Shown: positions 43,641 through 52,822, numbered from the stretch's first letter. The stretch: DNA of 64,000 bases from Anaerofustis butyriciformans (GCF_036289385.1 NZ_JAYFFH010000001.1:496001-560000); one strand, 5' to 3'. Made by a program: numbers and translations. Notes: generated from the sequence alone by a model not told the origin.

Positions 43641-43700
43641 CACAACATTCTTTGAATGTGTGTAACCCACTATGACACTTTCAGACTTCGTCTGCAAAGA
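43641..43700 (-). other. oriT: Origin of transfer of the Tn4451-like element
   Basis: On the minus strand: stem CAGAC-gaa-GTCTG (43682-43694), then TAGTGGGTTA (43663-43672), then an ACACA..CATTC/GAATG..TGTGT hairpin. It has the layout of the oriT at 20.92 kb (GAA-looped stem, then TAGTGnGTTA), next to a MobV gene. Confidence 0.7.
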
Positions 43701-43785
43701 TGTCGTGGGCAAGGGAGTTCCCCCTTGACCTCCTTAGATACCTCCATCATAAAAACAGACTGTCCTACCATCAGACAGCCTGCAT

Positions 43786-44805
43786 TTATTCTCTCGGTAT
43801 ATCGCCCATCGGCAAAGACCAGTACCACAGAAAGCCTCGTTTTCGGGAGATAACTCCTGCTTTCTTCTTTGCCTTTTTGATGGTCGATTTCTTGAACCCT
43901 GCGGCTTCAAGTCTTTCTTCGCAATCCGAAGAAAGCATTTCTCCGTCTTTCAGAATTTCCAAAAGAAATTCCTTCGCCTTGATTTCCTTTTCGTTCGGTC
44001 TGCCCATTTTAGGGGCAAGGGATTGGAACGCTTCTTCTGCGGTCATTTCCATTTCAGAAATAAAGTCCACTCCCTTTTCTGCCACCTCAAAAAGAATTGC
44101 CGAGCCTGTCGGGGCAAGGTTGGATTTCACTTGCACCATATATCGTTCCGCTGGTGCTTCTTTGTTCGGTGTGCGTGTGATTGCAAGAATACTTCTTGCA
44201 GCACCCGCAATATCAATCGAACCGTTGGTGCGATAAAGAGGATTTATATCTCTCATCTTGTTCATATGGGCGATAATCACGATGGCACAGCCAGTATTTT
44301 TTGCAACTGCAATCAAGTGATTAAACTCTGCCCTTGTTTCGTTGGCATTGTTCATTGAACAGTTCTCTCCGATATAGGAACTCATCGGGTCAAGAATTAA
44401 AAGTTTTGCGTGATACTTTTCGATTGCTTCAGCAATACGGTTATCTCCAAAGGATAAAGACTTTTCATCTTCCTTGATGAAGATAAGATTTTCTCCATTC
44501 CCACCGGCAGAGTTAAATCGGGGTACTACCGTATCGTCTGCATCATCTTCCGTTGTCTGATAGATGATAGTCATAGGTTCTATTTCTTCATCGGTAAAGG
44601 GTAAGGCTTCTCCCTTTGAAAGCAGGGCGGCAATGGAAAGCATTAACTTGCTTTTTCCATCGCCCGGATCGCCCTGCAACAGCGTAACCTTGCCGAATGG
44701 AATATACGGATACCACAACCATTTCACTTCTTTCGGTTCGATTTCACTTGCCTTGATAACTTCAAGAGGTACATTTACATTCATTTCATTTTCCGTCTGC
44801 TTCAT
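43786..44805 (-). CDS. RepA-like AAA/RecA-fold ATPase (TnpY position)
   Basis: A 339-residue protein: PFGKVTLLQGDPGDGKSKLMLSIAALL is Walker A (~35-60), IIYQTTEDDADDTVVPRF, LLILDPMSSYIG Walker B (~135) and IVIIAHMNKM. This is the hexameric RepA/DnaB-type helicase loader fold found in plasmids. A C-terminal winged helix (SSDCEERLEAAGFKKSTIKKAKKKAGV) follows. It takes the place of tnpY in Tn4451 and may support replication or transfer of the circular form. It overlaps the upstream small gene by 20 bp. Confidence 0.82.
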   Translation of the reverse strand: MKQTENEMNVNVPLEVIKASEIEPKEVKWLWYPYIPFGKVTLLQGDPGDGKSKLMLSIAALLSKGEALPFTDEEIEPMTIIYQTTEDDADDTVVPRFNSAGGNGENLIFIKEDEKSLSFGDNRIAEAIEKYHAKLLILDPMSSYIGENCSMNNANETRAEFNHLIAVAKNTGCAIVIIAHMNKMRDINPLYRTNGSIDIAGAARSILAITRTPNKEAPAERYMVQVKSNLAPTGSAILFEVAEKGVDFISEMEMTAEEAFQSLAPKMGRPNEKEIKAKEFLLEILKDGEMLSSDCEERLEAAGFKKSTIKKAKKKAGVISRKRGFLWYWSLPMGDIPRE

Positions 44806-44977
44806 TGTTCTTCGTTCTCCTTTTCGATAAATACTTCGGGCAAAGCACTACGATACAGCGGAAACTCTGCTTGCAGTCATTACTGCACTTTCTGCAAAGT
44901 TCGTTGTAGGTAATGCGATTTCTTTCATTCAGAAACAACGCCCACTCCTGTTTCCGTTTCTTGCTCATTCTCGGCAT
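44786..44977 (-). CDS. Small Cys-containing basic protein
   Basis: A 63-residue protein starting MPRMSKKRKQEWALFLNERN behind AAAGGTGG. Four cysteines (ELCRKCSNDC, RCIVVLCPKYL) suggest a zinc site. It overlaps the ATPase gene by 20 bp. Similar small genes follow cat in Tn4451 relatives. Function unknown. Confidence 0.6.
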   Translation of the reverse strand: MPRMSKKRKQEWALFLNERNRITYNELCRKCSNDCKQSFRCIVVLCPKYLSKRRTKNNEADGK

Positions 44978-45226
44978 ATCAATCCACCTTTCCGTCTGAA
45001 AATAAAAAACCACAGGGAAGATACTTACTGCCTTGTTTCTGTCATTTCTCGGGGGCGAAAATCGGGTAAAAAACCCTTGCTAAGCCTATCAAAAAATCAC
45101 GCAAGGTATTTGTACTAACCTGTGGTTATGTATGAAATTGTGGGGTTTTGGGTAACAAAAAACACCGTATTTCTACGATGTTTTCTGTCACATATATTCT
45201 ATTTAAGATACTGACAAACTGGGATT

Positions 45227-45853
45227 TTATTTATTCAGCAAGTCTTGTAATTCATCCAAAAAACGGCAAACATGAAAGCCGTCACAAACGGCATGATGCA
45301 CTTGAATCGATAAGGGAATATAGTATTTTCCGCCCTCCTCATAATACTTCCCAAACGTAAATATCGGCAGTAGATAGTCATATCCTTTTTTTAGATTTAA
45401 GTTAAAGCCTTCAAAGCTTGTCCACGGTATCATAGAAACAGGGAAAGTGTTTTCCGGAGGATTAGGCTTTGCGGACATTCCCATTCGTTCACCAAAAGCG
45501 TCTATATCCTTTTGATAGTTCTGAAGAAACTCAGTATAGTCTGCTGTAAACTCAGTCCAAATACTCGAAAAGGTTTCAGTTTCCTTATGAAAAACTGTGT
45601 AGCAAGGCAGCATTTCTGAAAAAACGCCTACCTGTCCGTTTTCATCTAATGCGGTCCTGAACTCTTCATGTCGATTGATGATCGTTGTAACTCCATATAA
45701 AAGAGTTGGGTATAACTTTTTTCCATCCTTTTTCAACTTAGAAATATCGAGTTTTACCGTCATACTATATGTGCAGGGCGTATTGCCAAAATAGTGGTCG
45801 AAATACTCTTTTCGTGTCCAATTATTTATATCAATCTTTGTGAATTGCATCAT
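45227..45853 (-). CDS. catP: Chloramphenicol acetyltransferase, CatP-like type A
   Basis: A 208-residue enzyme that acetylates chloramphenicol with acetyl-CoA. The type A signature is complete: active-site IQVHHAVCDGFHVCRF near residue 190 (HHxxxDG), IPWTSFEGFNLNL near 145 and RHEEFRTALDENGQVG near 65. It is closest by eye to the clostridial CatP group, not identical to the CatP I recall. GGAGGATAA precedes two adjacent ATG codons. It stands in the cat position of Tn4451. Confidence 0.9.
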   Translation of the reverse strand: MMQFTKIDINNWTRKEYFDHYFGNTPCTYSMTVKLDISKLKKDGKKLYPTLLYGVTTIINRHEEFRTALDENGQVGVFSEMLPCYTVFHKETETFSSIWTEFTADYTEFLQNYQKDIDAFGERMGMSAKPNPPENTFPVSMIPWTSFEGFNLNLKKGYDYLLPIFTFGKYYEEGGKYYIPLSIQVHHAVCDGFHVCRFLDELQDLLNK

Positions 45854-45904
45854 TTATCCTCCGTAAATTAGGATTTAACTATCTAATCCTCAAAAACCAT
45901 TGAT

Positions 45905-45973
45905 TTTTCAAGGCTTCACGCCTGTTTTTCATTCAAACCTTATCTGTTTGCCCTTGTTTTTGCCCTTACGAGC
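45905..45973. repeat. Left candidate att core and integrase arm sites
   Basis: TTTTCAAGGCTT (45905-45916) followed by two TTGCCCTT units 12-13 bp apart in 45948-45973. Tandem short direct repeats beside a core are typical arm-type sites of tyrosine integrases. The second unit also forms a hairpin with AAACAAGGGC at 45976-45985. Confidence 0.5.
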
Positions 45974-45991
45974 CGAAACAAGGGCAACTTT

Positions 45992-47290
45992 TTATTCCCC
46001 GCCGACCACCTTATCCAGCAGCCTTGCGGAAGTGCGCTTCGCTTCCCTTGTAGAGTGAGCGTAGATGTTCATTGTGGTACTGACATCGGAGTGTCCGAGA
46101 AGTTCCTGCACATCTTTCGGCTTTGCGCCGCCGGAAAGCAGATTGCTTGTGTAGGTGTGACGGAGCGTGTGGAAATGGAAATCTTCAAGCCCTTTCACTT
46201 TCTTCTTTGCCGCCCTGCACATAATCCCTACCGTACTCGGCGCTTCATACGCCCCGTCTGCTCTCAGGCAGACAAAGGAGATTTCCTTGTAATCCTCCGG
46301 GACTTCCTCTGTCCTTTGCAGGCTGTAAACCTCATAATAGGTGCGCCCTTTTTCCTTTACTTCTTTGTAGTAGTTCAGGTGATAAAACTCCCCGTAGCGG
46401 AAACGGTTTTTGCGCTGTTCTGTTCTCGCCGCCCGCAGGATTGCCGCCAGCGTGTCGCAGAAATCAACGGTGCGGACTTTGCTCCGTTTTGTCGTTCCCA
46501 CTTCGGTTGTGTGCCTTGTTCCGTTATAGCGCATGCTTCGGCGTACCGTGAGATATTGTTCCTCAAGGTTAATATCCTGCCAAGTCAAGCCGCATACTTC
46601 CCCGATACGAAGCCCCGTGTAGTACGCTATCTGCACAGGCAGCAAGGCGGGATTATCTTTTGCCTTGAGAAATTCCTCCAGCTTTTGGAACTGTTCATGG
46701 GTGATAGTAGGAATACTGGAAGTATCTTCCTCACTGTCCGAGAAAATATCCGTTTCCTGCTTCCTGCCCCTCAGCTTCACATACTGCATAGGGTTAAAGG
46801 TAATCAGTTTTTTCGGGAAAACCGCAAAGCGGAAGGAATTTTGCAACACCGCCGAGAACAGGAGCATATATCCTTTGCTCATGGGCTTTGAAGTTGTCCC
46901 GTCCGGGTTTGTCCCACCGTAGCTCAGAAAATCAATGAACGCCTGCAAATGGTCGGCGGTCACGGTTTTCAGCTTGCGTTTGCCAATGGGATATTGCTTG
47001 ATACGGTTGACCGTTCCCTGATAGGACATGACCGTCCCGTTGCTTAAGTAGCCGGGTTTCAGTTCTTCCTCTACCCACATATCCAGCATATCGCCTACCG
47101 TGATGTTTTCCGCTTTCCCGACAAACTGCTTTTCCTCATAGTCCGCTATCGCTTTGCGGAGCATGGCTTCTGTTTCCGCCTTGCTCTCTGTGCCTGCAAA
47201 CTCTTTCTGCACTTTTCTGCCGCTTTCATCTTCAATATAAAAGCGTCCGTACCACTTTTTGCCTTTCTTTCTTACAGAACCTTTTGCCAT
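45992..47290 (-). CDS. int: Tyrosine integrase of the inner mobilizable element
   Basis: A 432-residue integrase starting MAKGSVRKKGKKWYGRFYIEDE behind GAAAGGAG; the longer frame upstream is not needed. Order: AP2-like arm-binding domain (1-60), SAM-like core-binding domain, catalytic domain with Arg in YYTGLRIGEVCGL (~235), HTLRHTY (~375), GHSDVS (~400) and Tyr in TMNIYAH (~412). Its 3' end adjoins the candidate att site. GC content is higher than the conjugative backbone. Confidence 0.92.
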   Translation of the reverse strand: MAKGSVRKKGKKWYGRFYIEDESGRKVQKEFAGTESKAETEAMLRKAIADYEEKQFVGKAENITVGDMLDMWVEEELKPGYLSNGTVMSYQGTVNRIKQYPIGKRKLKTVTADHLQAFIDFLSYGGTNPDGTTSKPMSKGYMLLFSAVLQNSFRFAVFPKKLITFNPMQYVKLRGRKQETDIFSDSEEDTSSIPTITHEQFQKLEEFLKAKDNPALLPVQIAYYTGLRIGEVCGLTWQDINLEEQYLTVRRSMRYNGTRHTTEVGTTKRSKVRTVDFCDTLAAILRAARTEQRKNRFRYGEFYHLNYYKEVKEKGRTYYEVYSLQRTEEVPEDYKEISFVCLRADGAYEAPSTVGIMCRAAKKKVKGLEDFHFHTLRHTYTSNLLSGGAKPKDVQELLGHSDVSTTMNIYAHSTREAKRTSARLLDKVVGGE

Positions 47291-47397
47291 AGATAAAAAA
47301 CTCCTTTCTATCCGTGGCAATCGGGACTGTGACATATGGTGTGCGTAAAGTAATTGTGTCACTTCCGCCAGTGAAAGTCAACTGGCGTCTTTACTTG

Positions 47398-48072
47398 TCA
47401 AGGTGCCACGGAATTTTCTTTTTCGGAAAGCCTTTCTTCGGCTTCCTCCACTATCCCGAAAAGTGCGCCCATCGACATTCTTGTGCGCCCCTCATCGTGG
47501 ATATGTAAAATCCCGTCTAAAAACCGTTTCATATCCTCAATCGGTACTTCCATCTTCTTGCGGTATACCTGTTCCATGATTGCCCCGGACTCTATGGCGT
47601 ACCGTCCAAGAGACTCTTTCAGCCCTTTGTCCTCCGCCACACGGTCAACTTCCTCCATAGCATCAGCAAAGTAGCAGGTCATAACCGTATACAGGTCAAC
47701 CATCTTGCCGAGAAATGTCGTGAGAAGCTGCTGGTGCGGCTCGCCCTTTACTGTATAGGAAACTGTGTCCAGATATTTCCTGATGTGTTCCTCAATATCC
47801 CGCTGGCAAAGAGTATAGGTGTCATATTCCTTATCATCGGAAAGACCTGTCAGCCATTCGGGAGTTGTGAGCAACGCTTCCGCAAGACCGTTGATAACCA
47901 TTGTGCGCTTCGGATCAACTCCGTCCGCTTCATACCGCTGAATGGTGGATTTGTTCACGCCTACACGCCTGCCAAGTTCCGGCATGGTAATGTTTAACTC
48001 TGTGCGGCGTTCCTTAATCCTCCTACCGACCTGTTTTGCGGTGAATGTGGTTTCTTTTTTCAAGGTGTTCAC
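47398..48072 (-). CDS. XRE-family repressor of the inner element
   Basis: A 224-residue protein: residues 10-75 hold a Cro/CI domain (NITMPELGRRVGVNKSTIQRYEADGVDPKR); the rest is helical with an acidic/aromatic character. It lies between int and a divergent excisionase gene, with TTGCAAAAT boxes between. It likely represses the rightward xis-mob promoter. Confidence 0.82.
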   Translation of the reverse strand: MNTLKKETTFTAKQVGRRIKERRTELNITMPELGRRVGVNKSTIQRYEADGVDPKRTMVINGLAEALLTTPEWLTGLSDDKEYDTYTLCQRDIEEHIRKYLDTVSYTVKGEPHQQLLTTFLGKMVDLYTVMTCYFADAMEEVDRVAEDKGLKESLGRYAIESGAIMEQVYRKKMEVPIEDMKRFLDGILHIHDEGRTRMSMGALFGIVEEAEERLSEKENSVAP

Positions 48073-48107
48073 CTCCTGACTGGTATCAGTATAACACGCC
48101 GATACTT

Positions 48108-48222
48108 ATTTTGCAACCTTTATCTCAATGAAAGTTGTAAATAAACTATGAATGGTTGCAAAATAGGTTGACAAGAGATGGCAGAATAAGTATAATGATA
48201 AAACAGTAGTTGCAAAATGAGT
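48108..48222 (+). promoter_or_regulatory. xis-mob promoter with TTGCAAAAT operator boxes
   Basis: TTGACA (48168-48173) and TATAAT (48191-48196), exactly 17 bp apart, form a perfect consensus promoter. GGTTGCAAAATAGG ends at the -35, TTGCAAAAT recurs near 48210 and its inverse ATTTTGCAA near 48109. The three boxes probably bind the XRE repressor. Confidence 0.82.
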
Positions 48223-48244
48223 ATTCTAAAAGGAGGTTGATAGA

Positions 48245-48460
48245 ATGAGCGCAGTCAAAATGGGACTTACCATAGAGGAAGCCGCAGAATGTACGGGTAT
48301 CGGCAGGAACACCATGCGGAAGCTGGTGGAATGGGGAAAGCTGCCCGTCCTCAAAGTGGGGCGCAAGACCATTATCCGCAGGGACACGCTGGAACGGTTT
48401 CTGACGGTCAATCAGGGAAGAAATCTTCTGAAGCCCGATGATGTCCGCAGAGTGGAATGA
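48245..48460 (+). CDS. xis: Excisionase-like helix-turn-helix protein
   Basis: A 71-residue protein starting MSAVKMGLTIEEAAECTGIG then NTMRKLVEWGKLPVLKVGRKTIIRRDTLERFL, a classical excisionase/MerR winged helix of the Tn916 Xis type. AAAAGGAGG precedes the ATG. It is paired with the integrase of this element and driven by a consensus promoter. Confidence 0.85.
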   Translation: MSAVKMGLTIEEAAECTGIGRNTMRKLVEWGKLPVLKVGRKTIIRRDTLERFLTVNQGRNLLKPDDVRRVE

Positions 48461-48728
48461 CCATCCATTCTCTTTTCGGAAAGTAACCCTAAGCCCTCGG
48501 CGTTTGAGAGCGAAATACACCCCTCGCACAAATCTTCGATTTGTACTCTGGGTATTTCGCCCTTGCAGGGGGCTATGTATCACAGCTTCGGACAATGCAC
48601 CGCCGCTATGATACAGAAGAAAACAGCACACTGTTTTCTTCGCTGTCCGTCTGCTTACGCCGCCGAAACAGCGGCAACCGATTTCTCGGTTGCAAAAAGA
48701 GTATGCCCGTCACGGGAGGAAGGAGTAT
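48461..48728 (+). other. oriT: Non-coding leader with candidate oriT hairpins
   Basis: Nested inverted repeats lie directly before the relaxase: CGAAATAC (48511-48518) with GTATTTCG (48552-48559), enclosing ACAAATC-ttc-GATTTGT (48528-48544). More hairpins follow (GAAAACAG...CTGTTTTC, GCAACCG...CGGTTGC). No protein is evident. Hairpins just before a mobA-type gene suggest oriT. Confidence 0.55.
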
Positions 48729-50165
48729 ATGGCAAGACATTCATTTATACAGATGTCGAAGCTACCCAATGTCAAGGGAAGAATATCCTATATCACAAGC
48801 CACGCAAGACAGGAAAATCTCTATGCCACCTACCGCACCGCCGACAATGAATTTTGGAGTAACCTTGCAAGGGAAAGCCAGCAGGAATTTAAGCGAAGCG
48901 GTACAGAGGGCAAATGTATTGAAGCAAGGGAATTAATTATCGCCCTGCCTGAAGTATATATAAGATATGAGCCGCAGGAAGTCCTTGAAGATTTTACGGA
49001 GGAGTTCCACAGGCGGTATGGTGTGGAGTGCGTGTCAGCCCTCCACCACAACAAACGCAAGACAAACTATCATATCCACCTTATCTTCAGCGAAAGAAAA
49101 CTGCTTCCTGAACCTGACATCAAGATAGCCACACGCAGCGTGTTCTATGATGAAACAGGCAAAAGGGTACGCACCAAGAAAGAAATCACAGGGGAGGACG
49201 GGCAGATACGAAAAGGCTGCACCGTCATAAAAAAGGGAGAAATTTATGAAAGCCACCTCTTTACCGTAAAAGATGATAAATTCAAAAGCGAGCCTTTTCT
49301 TCGGGAGGTAAAGGAGATTTACACCGACCTTATCAATCGCCATATTTCCGATCCCGAACAGCAGTTAAAGGTCTTTGATAAGAACAGCGTTTATCTTCCC
49401 ACAAAGAAAATCGGCAAGAACAATCCCAAAGCCGCCGAGATTGAAGCGGATAACACTGCAAGGCAGGAATGGAACAGGACAGCGGATATGGCGTTGTTAT
49501 CAGGTATTTCCGAAGCAAAGATTTTAGAAGTCAAGCAGACCGAGATACACGAAAAAGCAAGCCAATCCATCAAGAGTAAAGGTTGGCTGCCTAATCTGTT
49601 CCGTGGGATTGTGGCAAAGGCAAAAGATTTTCTGCAAAACCTTATTCGGGAGAAAGATATGCCACCCAAGCCTACGCTTGACATTGATATGGCAGAGTTT
49701 CGCCATATGAGAAACCTGATGATAAAAGTACAGGATAGGGCAAGGGAAATCAAAACCTTGCAGGATAAAGTTTTGCCGCAGTTGAAACAGCAGCTTGCCA
49801 ATACAAAGGGAATTTTCAAAGGCAAAGAACGAAAAGCGTTGGAGGTAAAAATCAAAGAAACCGAAACGGAAATTGCCGACAGGCTGGATAAAATCCCCGA
49901 TACGCTCAAAGAGGACGGTTATCCCGATGTGCAGGTATTTATGCGGACTTTCCGAGAAATGGAAAGCGTTGTGGAACAGTATAACCATGACCTTGCCCAG
50001 TGGGAATATCAAGTCAGCAGGAAACCAACAGCCACCGCTAAAGAACAGCACAGACCGCCTGAAAAGCAGAGCGTGTTAAAACATCTGCGTGAGATACAGG
50101 AACGCAACAAGCAGAAACCTACGCAAAAACAGCGTAAGAAATCCATTGATAGAGATAGCAGATAG
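48729..50165 (+). CDS. mobA: MobA/MobL-type relaxase of the inner element
   Basis: A 478-residue relaxase starting MARHSFIQMSKLPNVKGRISYI behind GGGAGGAAGGAG. The metal-site motif is LHHNKRKTNYHIHLIFSERK near residue 105-120. The C-terminal part is a coiled coil and basic tail (KPTQKQRKKSIDRDSR). It would nick the oriT in its leader and allow mobilization by a co-resident conjugative system. On the plus strand, unlike the surrounding element. Confidence 0.87.
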   Translation: MARHSFIQMSKLPNVKGRISYITSHARQENLYATYRTADNEFWSNLARESQQEFKRSGTEGKCIEARELIIALPEVYIRYEPQEVLEDFTEEFHRRYGVECVSALHHNKRKTNYHIHLIFSERKLLPEPDIKIATRSVFYDETGKRVRTKKEITGEDGQIRKGCTVIKKGEIYESHLFTVKDDKFKSEPFLREVKEIYTDLINRHISDPEQQLKVFDKNSVYLPTKKIGKNNPKAAEIEADNTARQEWNRTADMALLSGISEAKILEVKQTEIHEKASQSIKSKGWLPNLFRGIVAKAKDFLQNLIREKDMPPKPTLDIDMAEFRHMRNLMIKVQDRAREIKTLQDKVLPQLKQQLANTKGIFKGKERKALEVKIKETETEIADRLDKIPDTLKEDGYPDVQVFMRTFREMESVVEQYNHDLAQWEYQVSRKPTATAKEQHRPPEKQSVLKHLREIQERNKQKPTQKQRKKSIDRDSR

Positions 50166-50176
50166 GCATTAAAAAA

Positions 50177-50206
50177 CCGCCGTTATGGCGTTACCCATAG
50201 CGGCGG
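50177..50206 (-). terminator. Terminator between convergent mobA and the KTR remnant
   Basis: CCGCCGTTATGG pairs with CCATAGCGGCGG. On the minus strand it is followed by TTTTTT, so it ends leftward transcription from the ABC/KTR genes; the plus strand lacks a T-run. Confidence 0.65.
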
Positions 50207-50215
50207 CATACATAA

Positions 50216-50374
50216 TTATTTACTGACTGCAAGCGTGATTTTCATATCTTGAACATTGATGATTGTTTCTTTCTTGCACTTCGGACAGTAGAGAGGAAAG
50301 TTTTTCATCTCAGTATTTTCTTGTATCATTGTTCAGGTTTTATTGCCGCAGACAGGACAAAGCATCCATATACT
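50216..50374 (-). pseudogene. Cysteine-rich KTR-type gene with an in-frame TGA
   Basis: Reading leftward: WMLCPVCGNKT, TGA, then TMIQENTEMKNFPLYCPKCK and KETIINVQDMKITLAVSK. The two zinc-ribbon Cys pairs (CPVC, CPKC) and the KNFPLYCPKCKKETIINV core match the Cys-rich KTR proteins of Bacillota elements. The TGA replaces what is usually Arg, a one-base change from CGA. The N-terminus is also shortened. Confidence 0.7.
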
Positions 50375-50386
50375 TCATACACATAC

Positions 50387-51157
50387 TTAAAGCTGCCTCT
50401 TGTTTATAATCGGAATACTTACAGCAACGCATACTATACACAAGAAAACAGTGATAACTATAGCTTTTATATATGCGTCTATTTCCTCTACATCCATCAA
50501 AAGTGAGTTGGTATTCATCAATATAGTAGGAGAATACCACTTTGCTTTCGGTATGATACTCAATAAATATGCCAATAGTACTGTCCCTCCGATACACAAA
50601 GAAACGCCTGTGTTATTCTTCAACAATGATGAAAATAGAGTAATAAGGCATATAACCCACACGCCAAATATCCACCACATAGTTGCTGAAAAAAATAAGT
50701 TATTCGCAATACTGTTATCCCAAAAATACTCATTGTATCCATAAGTAATGGTAAAACATATCTCATATCCAACTGTCCAAATTGACAGCAACAGCACAGT
50801 TTTTGCAAGTACAACTTTATATCGTGACAAGCCTTTTGTCAGCACAAGTAATAATGTTCCAGATTTGTATTCTTTAGTAAATATATCGCTAAATATAAGT
50901 ACAAAAGCAATCAGCGCAATCGGAATGTTCTTAAAAAATTGTGTCCATGAAGTCAAAGCATCCACTTGAACATTTGTGACAATCAACCCACTTTCTGCCA
51001 TTGAGTCAGATAGCATTTTCATCATCCATGGTGTTAGCTTCGCAACCGCAGGACTCATAATACCGAACAGTACAAATAGTAATATAATAATCATAATTTT
51101 ACCCGTTCGTGTAGCTTCCATATATTCTTTTCTCATAAGAGCTAACAGAGATTTCAT
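50387..51157 (-). CDS. ABC-2 type transporter permease
   Basis: A 256-residue membrane protein: basic N-terminus LLALMRKEYMEATRTGK and about six helices (IMIIILLFVLFGIM, IPIALIAFVLIFSDIF, WWIFGVWVICLITLF, IVITVFLCIVCVAVSIPI). The FTKEYKSGTLLLVLTKGLSRYKVVLAK segment is a common ABC-2 permease feature. It partners the truncated ATPase directly upstream (4-bp overlap), so the transporter is likely inactive. Substrate unknown. Confidence 0.82.
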   Translation of the reverse strand: MKSLLALMRKEYMEATRTGKIMIIILLFVLFGIMSPAVAKLTPWMMKMLSDSMAESGLIVTNVQVDALTSWTQFFKNIPIALIAFVLIFSDIFTKEYKSGTLLLVLTKGLSRYKVVLAKTVLLLSIWTVGYEICFTITYGYNEYFWDNSIANNLFFSATMWWIFGVWVICLITLFSSLLKNNTGVSLCIGGTVLLAYLLSIIPKAKWYSPTILMNTNSLLMDVEEIDAYIKAIVITVFLCIVCVAVSIPIINKRQL

Positions 51158-51690
51158 TTTGTCACCTCCAAAAACAGAGTTTCAAGCGTAGGCTCTAATC
51201 GTTCAATTTTTTGTATAGGAATTCTGTTTTCAGAAATATATTGCATCATATCAAAAAAACGATTCTCGTTTCCCTGAAAAATAAGCGCATTTTCCTCTGC
51301 ATGTTGAAGTTCATTAAATGCCTCTGCAAGCATATCAGCAACTTCTTTTTTCTCTATTTCAATAATAAATCCGTTAGATGATTGCTTGTTTCGTAGTTCT
51401 GCAATAGTTCCTTGCATAGCAATTTTTCCGTCATTCAAAAAAGCTACCTCAGTGCAGATACGCTCTACATCAGAAAGAATATGCGTGGAAAAAAGTATTG
51501 TCGTCTGTTCTTTGGCTGCAAGAAGTATATCCAAAATCTCCTTGCGCCCTGCTGGATCAAGTGCTGATGTCGGTTCATCGCAGATTAAAAGTTTTGGACG
51601 ATTTAGGAGTGCTTGTGCAATTCCCAAGCGTTGTTTCATTCCTCTTGAAAATCCTTTTATGCGCCGTTTTTCCTGACCAAGACCAACTAG
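51154..51690 (-). pseudogene. N-terminally truncated ABC transporter ATPase
   Basis: In frame from about 51,690: VGLGQEKRRIKGFSRGMKQRLGIAQALL (signature motif), LLICDEPTSALDP (Walker B and D-loop) and ILFSTHILSDVERI (H-loop), then the C-terminal ~100 residues. The first ~120 residues with Walker A are missing; the gene is cut where an IS630-type fragment begins. Without Walker A it cannot bind ATP normally. Confidence 0.85.
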
Positions 51691-52190
51691 TATAAAATAA
51701 ATTAAATTTCTGCTGTATATTTTAAGGATAATATGTGGTAAAATAGTGTTATCTAAGAAAGGATGAACACTATGAGAAAAACATATCTTCCTCTGTCAGA
51801 TGAAGACAGGAATTACCTTAAATCATTATCCAAAAAGAGAACCATTCAGGCACAAATTGTGGATCGTGCCAGAATTCTTTTATATAAAGCGGATGGAATG
51901 ACATACCAGGAAATTGCCGATAAACTTGCAATCAGCACCGCAACGGTACGCCTTTGTATTTCGAAGTTTCATAAAGGCGGTTTAGATGCTGCATTGTTTG
52001 ATGTTCAGCGTTCTGGCCGTCCATCAGAAATCACGGATGACGCAAAGGCATGGATGATCAGTATTGCGTGTCAGAGACCGGCAGAACTCGGTTATGCGCA
52101 GGAATTATGGACATTGACTTCTCTTCACAAATACATTCAGAAACACGCAGAAGAAGCGGGATATCCAAGACTTTCAACCGTTACGAAACC
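51691..52190 (+). pseudogene. Truncated IS630-family transposase
   Basis: From ATG at 51763 (or 51772) it encodes ~140 residues: YLPLSDEDRNYLKSLSKKRTIQAQIVDRARIL, EIADKLAISTATVRLCISKFHKGGLDAALFD and GRPSEITDDAKAWMISIACQRPAELGYAQELWTLTSL. These are the helix-turn-helix domains of IS630 transposases. The DDE catalytic half is absent; after STVTKP the sequence switches to the end of a YafY-type gene. The left 70 bp include the insertion-sequence end and promoter region. Confidence 0.8.
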
Positions 52191-52599
52191 TTAATGTATT
52201 TTTCTGTCCAGATGTGCTGTACACGTTAATACTGTTCTCCAACTCCTGTGCATAGTTTTTTTCACCATGCTTCAAAATAGATTTGATTTTATACATAGCT
52301 GAATCAAAATCCTTTATAAATGATTCATCTCCATGGCAATTTAAAAATTTCCCTGCTGTAATCAATGCACCCACTTCCGCCGCTGTAAACATTACCGGCG
52401 GAAGTAGGAAGCCCTCTACAAGAAAATATCCTTTTCCGGCCTCAGATCCAATTGGTATTCCGGCTTCTTCAAGTGTCCGGATATCTCTGTAAACTGTCCT
52501 TAAGCTTATATTAAATCGCTGTGCAATTTCTTTGGCAGGAATTATTTTTTTTGATTGCAGCTGAATAAGAATAGAGGTTACTCTGTTAATCCTGTTCAA
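52174..52599 (-). pseudogene. YafY/DeoR-type HTH regulator, C-terminally truncated
   Basis: A TTG start behind GAGGAGGAATAAAA opens MNRINRVTSILIQLQSKKII, then ISLRTVYRDIRTLEEAGIPIGSEAGKGYFLVEGFLLPPVMFTAAEV, the DeoR/HTH_11 domain plus linker to the WYL domain. Full proteins are ~300 residues; here only ~140 remain, and the 3' end abuts the truncated IS630 gene. In the 60 bp upstream, leftward codons KSFGEEVCEYGFYNQG may be the tail of another lost gene. Confidence 0.8.
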
Positions 52600-52822
52600 A
52601 TTTTATTCCTCCTCTGTGACTTCCATAAAAAGTATATCCTATGCGTTCTTAAGCTAGCTGCTGTTAGTGCTTCTCATTGCACCCTGGTTATAAAAGCCAT
52701 ACTCACAAACCTCTTCACCAAAACTCTTTACATCTCTAATATAGAACTCTATCTAGCGAACTTTTAGAAAAGATATAAAACATCAGAGTATGGACAGTTG
52801 CGGATGTACTTCAGAAAAGATT
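52600..52822. other. Gap between the YafY fragment and the aph(3')-IIIa terminator
   Basis: Leftward codons VKSFGEEVCEYGFYNQGAMR near 52670-52740 may be a gene tail, otherwise nothing is seen. The part next to aph(3')-IIIa looks like its usual 3' flank. Confidence 0.3.

Noticed and set aside
45950..45985. Integrase terminator from the GCCCTTGTTT/AAACAAGGGC hairpin
   Set aside because: No T-run on the minus strand where int would need it; better explained as part of the arm-type repeats.
52670..52740. Gene tail reading KSFGEEVCEYGFYNQG upstream of the YafY fragment
   Set aside because: Too short to identify and has no start; mentioned only in the gap entry.
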